DNA of 13,173 nt from Caldisericaceae bacterium. GTDB taxonomy: Bacteria; Caldisericota; Caldisericia; Caldisericales; Caldisericaceae. The notes beneath the pieces were generated by a model. The model was not told the DNA's origin, searched no databases, and saw only the letters and a program-made list of their open reading frames with translations. Where the stretch lies: positions 1 to 13,173 of the forward strand of contig JALSNB010000123.1 of assembly GCA_026987225.1 (NCBI GenBank). The letters are read 5' to 3'. The position numbers and the translations under genes were made by a program. Below, in pieces: positions 1 to 6,744 of the stretch (position 1 is its first letter; each line of letters starts with the position of its first letter).

Positions 1-35
1 TTAAAATATAAATTTTATACAAAGGAGGTAGTACG

Positions 36-1154
36 ATGAAAAAAAGAACGTTAAGTTTGCTGCTTGTGCTGTTTCTCGTAGTATCCGTACTTGCAGTGGG
101 ATTTGCGGGTTGTGCACCGAAAACATCGAACAACCAGCAACAAAACAAACCTCAAAAACCGGCATTCAAACCGAAAGCCGAGTACAATTTGAGTGTGGTG
201 GTGGGGCCAACCTTCTGGTGGGGTGAAGCGGCTCAGAAATTTGCGGACGAAGTAAAACAAAAAACGAACGGTAAAATCAATATCAAGGTGTATTACGGCG
301 GACAGCTGTTCAAAGGAAAACAGACAAACGAGTTCCAGCTGATGTCTCAGGGTGTTATCGATTTTGCATGGGGTTCGACCATTAACTGGTCTCCGACAAT
401 ACCGCAGTGTAATATCTTCTCGCTTCCGTTCTTCATCAATAATTACAAAAACCTTGACGCACTTGAGAACGGACAAACCGGAAAAGCAATTTTTGCTGCA
501 ATGGAGAAAAAAGGCGTCGTAGGGCTTGCCTGGGCTGAAAACGGATTCAGGGAAGTTACGAACAGCAAACACGAGATCAAAGAACCTGCAGATCTGAAAG
601 GTCTCAAAATAAGAGTTGTCGGCTCACCGATATTCATCGACATCTTCAGGCAGTTAGGCGCAGATCCTGTAAGTATGTCATGGGGCGATGCGGTAACGGC
701 ATTCCAGAACGGAACAGTTGACGGAGAGGAAAACCCGATGGGCGTCCTCATTCCCGTAAAGATATGGCAGTATCATAAATACGTAACGCTGTGGAACTAC
801 CTTGTCGACCCGGTAATAGTCGGCGTAAACAAAAAAGATTGGGATTCGTTCCCTCCGGATATTCAGAAAGCCATCAAAGAAGCGGCAATCGATACGGCAA
901 GATGGGAAAAAGACATGTGCAGAATCGGGCTTGACGACGGAAGCGCATTAAAAGACCTTAAAGATCATTACGGTGAAACACCTAAAATCACGGATTATAT
1001 CAAATATCTTCAGGACAAAGGAATGGTCGTGACAAAGCTCACGCCTCAGGAAAGACAGGACTTTATCAATGCAACAAAACCGATTTACGACAAATGGGTG
1101 CCAAAGATCGGAGAAGACCTCTACGAAACCGCCAAAAAGGATATGGGGCAATAG
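36..1154 (+). CDS. dctP: TRAP transporter substrate-binding lipoprotein (DctP family)
   Basis: This is the extracytoplasmic solute receptor of a tripartite ATP-independent periplasmic (TRAP) transporter, which captures a carboxylate-type substrate and hands it to the membrane subunits encoded downstream. The 372-residue product starts with a lysine-rich n-region and hydrophobic core, followed by a lipobox-like FAGC with Cys26 as the probable lipidated residue. A Gln/Asn/Lys/Pro-rich linker (about 30-47) leads to the mature domain. Family signatures are visible: GFREVTNSKHEI then DLKGLKIRV, where Arg193 is at the position of the conserved carboxylate-binding arginine, and DGEENP around 229-234. 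The start is fixed by AAGGAGGT at 22-29, seven bases before ATG. It is the first gene of the operon and is followed by a hairpin. Substrate cannot be told; C4-dicarboxylates are only the founding example. Only 35 bases lie upstream, so the promoter may be outside the window. Confidence 0.93.
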   Translation: MKKRTLSLLLVLFLVVSVLAVGFAGCAPKTSNNQQQNKPQKPAFKPKAEYNLSVVVGPTFWWGEAAQKFADEVKQKTNGKINIKVYYGGQLFKGKQTNEFQLMSQGVIDFAWGSTINWSPTIPQCNIFSLPFFINNYKNLDALENGQTGKAIFAAMEKKGVVGLAWAENGFREVTNSKHEIKEPADLKGLKIRVVGSPIFIDIFRQLGADPVSMSWGDAVTAFQNGTVDGEENPMGVLIPVKIWQYHKYVTLWNYLVDPVIVGVNKKDWDSFPPDIQKAIKEAAIDTARWEKDMCRIGLDDGSALKDLKDHYGETPKITDYIKYLQDKGMVVTKLTPQERQDFINATKPIYDKWVPKIGEDLYETAKKDMGQ

Positions 1155-1185
1155 AGAAGAGCAATCAGAACAGACAAGTAAAATC

Positions 1186-1221
1186 CCCGGAGCTGCATTA
1201 GAGCGGCCCCGGGTTTATTTT
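1186..1221 (+). terminator. Hairpin with T-rich tail after dctP (partial terminator or 3' stabiliser)
   Basis: CCCGG (1186-1190) pairs with CCGGG (1209-1213), and GCTGC (1192-1196) pairs with GCGGC (1203-1207) through one G-T wobble, closing a six-base ATTAGA loop. The tail is TTTATTTT (1214-1221). It lies between the binding-protein gene and the rest of the operon, only a few bases before the next ribosome binding site. A leaky terminator or mRNA-stabilising hairpin would raise dctP output over the permease genes, as is common in binding-protein operons. That role is inferred from position. Confidence 0.65.
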
Positions 1222-1239
1222 AATTAAGGAGGACTCCAC

Positions 1240-2133
1240 TTGAAAGCTCTCAGCGGAAATTTAAGCGACGTAGAAATATTGGATGTGATTCAATTAATCA
1301 ACAAATCACGTGCTTCCGGAAAATTGGAAGTGCGGGGAAAAGGAATGAAAGGCGAGATTTTCTTTAAAAACGGAGAAATCATCGGAAGTAATTTCGAAAA
1401 CACTCACGGATTGGAAGCTTTAAAAAGCATATCACTAATCCGAAACGGTTTTTTTTCGTTTAACAACGAAAGGATAAACGTTCAAAACGAGATAAACCTC
1501 AAAATTAACGAAATCCTTGCAACCCTTTTCCAAACTCAAAACGAATGGCTCTCTCTGATGAATAAAATAAAATCGATAGACGCAATACCGGTTCTTAAAA
1601 GCAATACGAGTTCCGAACAAATCAAACTGACCAAAGAAGAACTGAAAATTATCCCGCTTATGGACGGCAAAAACAGCATACGAGACATAGCGGAAACTTT
1701 GAAAATTTCATACTTCGATGCAAGTAAAGTGGTTGCATTGCTTATCGATAGTTCTCTTGCGGAAATAGCCGGAGAAAAGGAACGTTTTAAGATAAAACCC
1801 GTTAAACTTGTCGTAGGGCTTATGAGCAATCCGCTCGAAGGCGAAAACGGCACGTGGATGAGCAGAGTTCTTGCCATGGCACCGAGAAGTTTGCTTGACG
1901 AATTCGAAAACGAAAGCGTCGTATGGATCGACGTAAAGCTTATCGCCCGGTGGGAAAAAGAATTGGACAAAGAAATAAATTCGATTCTCATAACGACTCC
2001 TGAGTTTGAAAACATCGTTGTTCAGGCAAGCCCTCAGGTTTCCCTGTTCGACAACATCGTTTTTCACGACAAGTTAGCGAAAAAATTTAACCTTAAAAAA
2101 GGTGATATTGTTGAAGTTCTGCCAAATGTATAA
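1240..2133 (+). CDS. DUF4388 / winged-helix-like protein inside the TRAP operon
   Basis: This 297-residue predicted cytoplasmic protein sits between the TRAP receptor gene and the two permease genes. Residues 1 to about 100 fit DUF4388 (PatA-N-terminal-like), a domain found in signalling proteins, with pattern L-S-G-N-L, VIQLI, SGKLEV, GEIFFKNGEIIGS and GLEAL. Residues about 128-178 look like a winged helix-turn-helix (TKEELKIIPLMDG, then IRDIAETLKIS, then VVALLIDSSLAEI). The remaining 110 residues match no family I recognise and end in FNLKKGDIVEVLPN, which resembles a small beta-barrel element. Translation starts at TTG with AAGGAGG at 1226-1232; the DUF4388 pattern begins right at this start. 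dctQ follows 15 nt later. A regulatory or scaffold role for the transporter is possible but unproven, and there are no membrane segments. Confidence 0.8.
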   Translation: MKALSGNLSDVEILDVIQLINKSRASGKLEVRGKGMKGEIFFKNGEIIGSNFENTHGLEALKSISLIRNGFFSFNNERINVQNEINLKINEILATLFQTQNEWLSLMNKIKSIDAIPVLKSNTSSEQIKLTKEELKIIPLMDGKNSIRDIAETLKISYFDASKVVALLIDSSLAEIAGEKERFKIKPVKLVVGLMSNPLEGENGTWMSRVLAMAPRSLLDEFENESVVWIDVKLIARWEKELDKEINSILITTPEFENIVVQASPQVSLFDNIVFHDKLAKKFNLKKGDIVEVLPNV

Positions 2134-2148
2134 CGGAGGTGATGAATT

Positions 2149-2640
2149 GTGAATGATAAATCGGGAAAAAGAAGGAAATTCGGTATTGACGAGATAATAA
2201 TGGGCTTACTGCTCCTTATTATGGCAACAATCGCATTTATAAACGTTTTGGGCAGGTACATTTTCCACTATTCTCTCGCTTTTACCGAAGAAATCGGTGT
2301 GAATTTCTTTGTATGGGTTACGGTAATCGGTATCGGAATAGCATTTGAAAGAGGTGCCAACCTCGGTATGGTCAGTATATTCAAAATGTTTCCGAAAAGC
2401 GTAAAAAGGATCGTTTTGTGGCTGAACCTTGCACTTTCCGCATTCTTGTTCGGTGTTGTGGATTGGTTCACCATTAAAACGATTTATGACGAAATAACAA
2501 TGTTCCACTCCACTTCTCCGGCACTCGGCATACAGATGTGGATCTATTACATCGGAGTCCCAATATTCTCAATTTTTGTTTTTATAAGGATGTGGCAGGG
2601 ACACGTGAAAGCGTTGAACAAATTAAAGGAGGAGAAGTGA
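2149..2640 (+). CDS. dctQ: TRAP transporter small permease subunit (DctQ family)
   Basis: This is the small integral membrane subunit of the TRAP transporter, which associates with DctM and helps dock the binding protein. The product is 163 residues with four hydrophobic segments at roughly 16-35, 46-68, 84-108 and 130-151, the usual size and topology. The family pattern is visible: a first segment ending in NVLGRYIF, then TEEIGVNFFVWVTVIGIGIAFERGANLGM. Translation starts at GTG 2149, eight bases after GGAGGT (2135-2140); the ATG at 2142 runs into a stop within a few codons, and the in-frame ATG at 2155 would be farther from the binding site. dctM begins one base after its stop codon. Confidence 0.92.
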   Translation: MNDKSGKRRKFGIDEIIMGLLLLIMATIAFINVLGRYIFHYSLAFTEEIGVNFFVWVTVIGIGIAFERGANLGMVSIFKMFPKSVKRIVLWLNLALSAFLFGVVDWFTIKTIYDEITMFHSTSPALGIQMWIYYIGVPIFSIFVFIRMWQGHVKALNKLKEEK

Positions 2641-2641
2641 T

Positions 2642-3943
2642 ATGAACGGACCTGCATTATTGCTTATAGTAATGTTTGTTGCGCTGCTTCTCATCGGCGT
2701 ACCGATAGCAGTTTCTTTGGGATTTACGGCAGTTATCACGATAATGCTCTATCACATGGGCATATTGATGATTTCACGAAACTTTTACGCAAGTATTGCG
2801 TCCTTCCCGTTACTTGCAATACCGTTCTTTATTCTTGCAGGCATGATTTTGGAGAAGGCACGGCTTGCCGAAAAAATAGCCGATTTTCTCGAACTGGTCG
2901 TAGGACGTGCCACAGGCGGGCTTGCAATTGTCGCCGTGCTTACCGCTATGTTCTGGGGCGCAATTTCAGGCTCCGGGCCCGCAACAACCGCAGCCGTAGG
3001 ACTCATACTTATCGTGCCGATGGTAAGAGGCGGATATAGCGAATACTTTGCCGCAGGCACAATAGCAACCGCAGCAAGCCTTTCGATTGTCATACCGCCA
3101 AGTATCGCATTCATCATATACGGAAACATTACGTCAGTTACGGTAAGCGGATTGTTTGTCGGAGGAATCATACCCGGCTTGTTAACAGGCCTCTTCCTCG
3201 TTGCAGCAGCATACTACGTTTCAAGGAAGAGAAACTACAGGGGCACAAGAAAGAGGGGAACGGCAAAAGAAATATGGAAGGCCTTTGTCGAATCCATCTG
3301 GGCAATTCTGGCGCCGGTTATCATACTCGGCGGTATATACGCAGGTGTTTTCACTCCGACTGAAGCAGCCGTTGTCGCCGTTTTCTACAGCTTGTTCGTT
3401 GCAACCCTCATATACCACACTCTGGATTGGTACACATTTATGGATATCCTTATCGAGGCTGCGGTAACAAGTTCCGTAATTATGGCAATCGTTGCATTTG
3501 CAGGTATATTCTCTTGGACCGCAACGGTTTCCGGAGTAATCGATCAATTCGCTCACGGAATGATGAGAGTCGCAAAAACACCGATCATGTTCATTCTACT
3601 CGTTGACTTACTGCTTCTCGGGCTGGGTATGATTTTGGATGCAATCTCCATCACATACCTCGTTGTTCCGCTTATTATGCCCGTTCTTGCGGCATTCCAC
3701 ATCGACCCGCTCTGGTACGGTGTAATATTTGTCGTTGCACTTGCAATAGGCCAGGCAACGCCGCCTGTCGGTGTAAACTTGTTTACGGCAGCAGGGCTGA
3801 TACACAGCGATTTGGATCCGATTGCAAAGGAAGCGGTGCCATACGTAATTGCGGCAATCATCGCACTGATCATTATATCCGTAATTCCCGCCTTGTCTCT
3901 ATACCTACCCGTTCACGCAGGGCTTTACAAACCGATACCGTAA
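2642..3943 (+). CDS. dctM: TRAP transporter large permease subunit (DctM family)
   Basis: This is the ion-coupled translocation subunit of the TRAP transporter. The 433-residue product is very hydrophobic throughout, as expected of the roughly 12-segment DctM fold and of the usual length. Diagnostic motifs are GAISGSGPATTAAVG with a following PMVRGGYSEYFAAGTIATAAS and VIPPSIAFIIYG in the first half, and GQATPPVGVNLFTAAG near the C-terminus. The start ATG is one base past the dctQ stop, with AAAGGAGGAG inside the end of dctQ, so the two permease genes are probably translationally coupled. A strong hairpin ends the operon just after the stop codon. Confidence 0.95.
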   Translation: MNGPALLLIVMFVALLLIGVPIAVSLGFTAVITIMLYHMGILMISRNFYASIASFPLLAIPFFILAGMILEKARLAEKIADFLELVVGRATGGLAIVAVLTAMFWGAISGSGPATTAAVGLILIVPMVRGGYSEYFAAGTIATAASLSIVIPPSIAFIIYGNITSVTVSGLFVGGIIPGLLTGLFLVAAAYYVSRKRNYRGTRKRGTAKEIWKAFVESIWAILAPVIILGGIYAGVFTPTEAAVVAVFYSLFVATLIYHTLDWYTFMDILIEAAVTSSVIMAIVAFAGIFSWTATVSGVIDQFAHGMMRVAKTPIMFILLVDLLLLGLGMILDAISITYLVVPLIMPVLAAFHIDPLWYGVIFVVALAIGQATPPVGVNLFTAAGLIHSDLDPIAKEAVPYVIAAIIALIIISVIPALSLYLPVHAGLYKPIP

Positions 3944-3947
3944 ATAT

Positions 3948-3973
3948 AAATGGGCGCCTTTCGGCGCCCGTTT
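3948..3973. terminator. GC-rich hairpin between convergent units
   Basis: GGGCGCC (3952-3958) and GGCGCCC (3963-3969) form a perfect stem around a TTTC loop, extended by a T-G wobble and three A-T pairs at 3948-3950/3971-3973. It comes directly after the dctM stop. On the minus strand the stem is followed by the T-rich ATTTATATTTA, so it can also end transcripts from the converging amidohydrolase operon. The plus-strand tail is a short GTTTC, so termination may be weaker in that direction. Confidence 0.8.
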
Positions 3974-4020
3974 CAGATATCTCCCCCCAGATTTTCTGTC
4001 TATATTATACAACCGTTAGT

Positions 4021-4037
4021 ATGCAAAATGTTTGCAT
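4021..4037. repeat. Perfect 7-bp inverted repeat at the 3' end of the minus-strand operon
   Basis: ATGCAAA-ATG-TTTGCAT is a perfect inverted repeat with three central bases. It touches the stop codon of the small membrane protein gene (minus strand, stop 4037-4039). No T tract follows on either strand, so it is not a classical intrinsic terminator. It could be a 3' mRNA-end hairpin or a protein-binding palindrome. Confidence 0.5.
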
Positions 4038-4336
4038 CAGAGAGCCGCACCGGACAGCACGGCAAGGAACCAGATCATTATAAATCCGAAACGTGCAAAA
4101 TCTGAAAGCGGAATGAATAGCCATACGATAAAGAAAATGTATGCAATCACGGTAAGAGTGATGTGCAAATACGGTACTTTCCCGCTCTCAGAAAATTTCA
4201 TCCATCCGGTAAATAGCGGAAGCCAATCGAAGAATGCCGCGATAAGCCCGTAGTAAGGCTTGTTAAGAATCGCTGCGGGCAAAAATATCAGCCCGGCAAT
4301 TGCAACACAAAGAAGCGTTAATCTCTTTTTGCTCAT
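4037..4336 (-). CDS. Small multi-pass membrane protein, unrecognised
   Basis: I do not recognise this 99-residue protein. After a short basic start (MSKKR) it has hydrophobic stretches at about 6-25, 28-46, 56-77 and 81-99, suggesting three or four membrane segments and a C-terminus at the membrane edge. A short polar loop (KFSESGK) lies near residue 50. It starts at ATG 4336, three bases after the stop of the upstream amidohydrolase, with its binding site AAGGGGAGA inside the end of that gene. This tight packing implies co-translation, so it may anchor the amidohydrolase pair or move their substrate; the sequence does not show which. Confidence 0.75.
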   Translation of the reverse strand: MSKKRLTLLCVAIAGLIFLPAAILNKPYYGLIAAFFDWLPLFTGWMKFSESGKVPYLHITLTVIAYIFFIVWLFIPLSDFARFGFIMIWFLAVLSGAAL

Positions 4337-4339
4337 AAT

Positions 4340-5446
4340 TTATCTCCCCTTCAAAAAGTATCTTTGAATTTTTGTTTTGGTCTCCCACGGTTCTCCGTCA
4401 AACAGAACGAGATTTGCCTCGGCACCCTTTTTAATTATTCCGGTATTTTTCAATCCGAGAATTTTTGCAGGCGTAAGCGTAACCGCTTTTAACGCTTTTT
4501 CCGGCTTTATTCCTTCCGCAATTACAAGCCCGAGTTGGATGCGAAGAAATTCCGCAGGATAGAACGGATGCCCGGAAATAATCGCCGTCTCTATGCCGCT
4601 CTCTATAAGCGCCGCAGGGACTTTCGGGGAAAGGTGCTTCAGCTCCCTGTCAAAGCGCGAAAGAATAATCGGGCCGAAAGCAACCGGTATTTTGTGCTTT
4701 TTCAAAAGCTCAATCACAAGATCCGCCTCGGTCGCAAACGTAATCACGGTATTCAAATCGAACTCCTCTGCTATGCGGATGCTCGTTGCGATGTCATCCG
4801 CACGGAACGCCGCAAAGAACGCTTTTTCTTTTCCTTTTACAACCGGAAGGAGCGATTCTTCGAACAGGGAAAACTTTTTATCCTTTTTCTTATTTTCGTA
4901 TTCTTTTGTTTTGTAAAGCGCATTTCTTATAATATACGCATTGCCCATTCTCGTCATCGGCATCTTTTTCTGTTTTCCGTAAGTCATTTTCGGTGCGTTG
5001 TTTATCGAAAACCTCATGCCGCAAGGAGATTTTATAAGCATCTCTTCAACCGTTTTTCCAACGGTTTTTATCAGCGCGCCTCTTCCTCCGATCGGATTCG
5101 AAAGCCCCGGAAGAACAAGCGTTTCAAGTACTCCGCCTTTTACCGCCTTGGGAAATGCTTCGTCAAGCGGGTTTATTCCGTCAAGCGCAAGGAGTTCGGG
5201 TGTTGCGGGATTCGTTTCCTCGTTAAAATCGTCTCCCTCTACCTGCCCCAACGATTCTTCCTTCAATCCTATCCCCGAAGAAAGGTCAATAAATCCCGGC
5301 GTAAGAAATTCCGCTCCGAACGTTTCTTCGGCACCCGCTTTATCGTCGTCACCTACGTATTGAATTCCCTTTTCGTCAAACAGAACGATTTTGTTCTCAA
5401 GTATTCTGTTTCCGTCAAAAAGCTTTTTTGCAATGATCTTTTTCAT
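4340..5446 (-). CDS. Amidohydrolase-superfamily protein lacking its metal ligands (probable pseudoenzyme)
   Basis: This 368-residue paralog of the preceding gene product keeps the amidohydrolase frame: an N-terminal beta segment, PGFID, TNPATP, INPLDEAF, a GG loop, TRMG, FRADDIATSIRIA, HPF, LTPAKILGL and a C-terminal EANLVLFDG. The catalytic positions have all changed. HxH is SSG (Ser56, Gly58), the carbamylated-lysine position is Arg145, HSH is AAF (Ala212, Phe214), the next His is Phe237, and the catalytic Asp before HP is Gly292. It should bind no metal and be inactive, yet the frame is intact, arguing for a retained structural or regulatory role. A GTG at 5455 would overlap the upstream stop as GTGA. 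I chose ATG 5446 because AGAGGTGA lies at the right distance before it. Confidence 0.88.
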   Translation of the reverse strand: MKKIIAKKLFDGNRILENKIVLFDEKGIQYVGDDDKAGAEETFGAEFLTPGFIDLSSGIGLKEESLGQVEGDDFNEETNPATPELLALDGINPLDEAFPKAVKGGVLETLVLPGLSNPIGGRGALIKTVGKTVEEMLIKSPCGMRFSINNAPKMTYGKQKKMPMTRMGNAYIIRNALYKTKEYENKKKDKKFSLFEESLLPVVKGKEKAFFAAFRADDIATSIRIAEEFDLNTVITFATEADLVIELLKKHKIPVAFGPIILSRFDRELKHLSPKVPAALIESGIETAIISGHPFYPAEFLRIQLGLVIAEGIKPEKALKAVTLTPAKILGLKNTGIIKKGAEANLVLFDGEPWETKTKIQRYFLKGR

Positions 5447-5451
5447 ATCAA

Positions 5452-6600
5452 TCACCTCTTAAAAATAATTTTTCCTTCCGCTACTACGGTTTCGCACCGC
5501 GCAACGGAAGAAAAAGGATGTTTGTTCCAAACAGAGAGGTTTGCGACTTTCCCTTTTTCGATGCTGCCGTATTCTTTGTCTATCCCGAGAATTTTCGCGG
5601 GGTTTATGGTTATCATTTTGAGCGCTTCCTCTTCTCCTGCCCCGCCTTGGTATGCAACGAGTCCCGCTTCAAGAGGCAAATACTGAATCGGCATAACGGG
5701 GTGGTCTGTCATAAGGGCCGTGAGCACGCCTGCTTTTGCAAGCAGAGCCGGTGTTTCAAACGAAGAAGAGCGCGTCTCCACCTTCGGAGAGACGTCAAGG
5801 AGCGGCCCGGAAATAACCGGCACTTTTTTCTTTGCAAGCACGTCTCTGATTACCGCCGCATCCGTTCCGTGTTCTATCACAACGTCAAGCCCGAACTCTT
5901 CTTTTGCAATTCTCACAGCCGTAAGAATATCGTCCGCCCTGTGCGAGTGAATTCTAAGAGGCAATTTGTGCTGAAAAACGGGAACGAGTGCCTCCATATC
6001 GAGATTAAAAGGCGGTTTCTTTTTACCTTTCTTCGCCTTAGCATACTCTTTGGCTTTCGCAAGTGTTTCCCTGAAAACCTTTGCCGTGCCCATACGTGTT
6101 GACGGCAGTCTGTGCTGAGACAAATAAACACGCTTCGGGTTTTCTCCGAAGGCACACTTCACGCCGACAGGATTTATCACAATCATATCCTCTACGGTTT
6201 TTCCGTAAGTCCTCGTAAGGACGCTCTGCCCGCCAATCACATTTCCGGAGCCCGGCCCAGTAAAAACGAGCAGAACACCGGCACTTACAGCATCTTTAAA
6301 TGCGGGATCCTGCGGGTTGATTGCATCGATCGCCCTCATTGCGGGCGTTGCGGGATTTGTCATTTCATTGCCGTCCGCATCTTCCATTCCGCCTTCGAGC
6401 GCAAACAGCCCCAAATGCGTGTGCGCATCGATGAATCCGGGGAAAATCAATTTTCCTTTGGCATCAATCTTTTCGCAATTTGCCTTTATCTTTTTGTCGG
6501 ATACCTCTTTAATTTTTCCGTCGTTCCCTATGAGAACGGAACCGTTTTTGATAACGCCTTTTGTCACGGTGTATATCGTACCGTTTTCAATTAAAATCAT
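5452..6600 (-). CDS. Amidohydrolase, imidazolonepropionase-like (COG1228 type), metal site intact
   Basis: This is a metal-dependent hydrolase of 382 residues, the usual length for the imidazolonepropionase-related group, which opens cyclic amides and related bonds. The binuclear metal set is visible: His60 and His62 in DAHTHLG, Lys148 in VGVKCAFGENPK (the probable carbamylated lysine), the His218/His220 cluster in RIHSHRADD, His244 in VIEHGTD and Asp299 in MTDHPV. The C-terminal KVANLSVWNKHPF returns to the small beta domain. No signal peptide is seen, so it is cytoplasmic. ATG 6600 has a consensus AGGAGGT upstream. It leads a minus-strand operon with its degenerate paralog and a small membrane protein. 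The substrate cannot be told, and no histidine-degradation genes are nearby, so true imidazolonepropionase (hutI) is unlikely. Confidence 0.9.
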   Translation of the reverse strand: MILIENGTIYTVTKGVIKNGSVLIGNDGKIKEVSDKKIKANCEKIDAKGKLIFPGFIDAHTHLGLFALEGGMEDADGNEMTNPATPAMRAIDAINPQDPAFKDAVSAGVLLVFTGPGSGNVIGGQSVLTRTYGKTVEDMIVINPVGVKCAFGENPKRVYLSQHRLPSTRMGTAKVFRETLAKAKEYAKAKKGKKKPPFNLDMEALVPVFQHKLPLRIHSHRADDILTAVRIAKEEFGLDVVIEHGTDAAVIRDVLAKKKVPVISGPLLDVSPKVETRSSSFETPALLAKAGVLTALMTDHPVMPIQYLPLEAGLVAYQGGAGEEEALKMITINPAKILGIDKEYGSIEKGKVANLSVWNKHPFSSVARCETVVAEGKIIFKR

Positions 6601-6635
6601 GCTACCTCCTATGCAGAAGATTTTACTCCGGATTC

Positions 6636-6664
6636 AGTATACAATAAAAAACGCTATAACGAAA
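6636..6664 (-). promoter_or_regulatory. Possible promoter of the amidohydrolase operon
   Basis: On the minus strand TATACT (6641-6636) is a good -10 element about 36 bases before the start codon. The best -35 at 17-bp spacing is TTTCGT, which is weak. The region is the 111-bp divergent gap shared with the TetR gene, so some promoter must lie here. This one is the most plausible by eye only. Confidence 0.35.
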
Positions 6665-6683
6665 TAGATATAAAATTTTATAC

Positions 6684-6711
6684 TTGACTTGAATAAAAAT
6701 CAGCGTATAAT
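6684..6711 (+). promoter_or_regulatory. Promoter of the tetR-epimerase operon
   Basis: TTGACT (6684-6689) and TATAAT (6706-6711) are separated by 16 bp, a near-consensus sigma70-type promoter. Transcription should begin near 6717-6720, inside the inverted repeat described next. That rules out the upstream ATG at 6712 as the start of the TetR protein. Confidence 0.8.
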
Positions 6712-6713
6712 AT

Positions 6714-6729
6714 GACTGACCAGTCAGTC
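6714..6729. promoter_or_regulatory. TetR-type operator, perfect inverted repeat
   Basis: GACTGAC-CA-GTCAGTC has two perfect 7-bp arms around a two-base centre. It lies three bases downstream of the -10 box, over the expected transcription start, the classic place for an autorepressor of the TetR family, whose gene begins 16 bases later. It may also affect the divergent amidohydrolase promoter about 75 bp away, but that is less certain. Confidence 0.8.
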
Positions 6730-6744
6730 GAAAAGAGGCGAGAA

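Noticed and set aside
4535..5686. Long plus-strand open frame of 383 codons opposite the amidohydrolases
   Set aside because: It runs antisense to two clearly coding genes, has an abnormally Arg/Phe/Cys-rich product and no ribosome binding site; it is a shadow of the codon bias.
5452..6600. Identification as true imidazolonepropionase (hutI)
   Set aside because: Only the superfamily metal site is shared; no hutU, hutH or hutG neighbours are present and the partner paralog is not part of histidine degradation.
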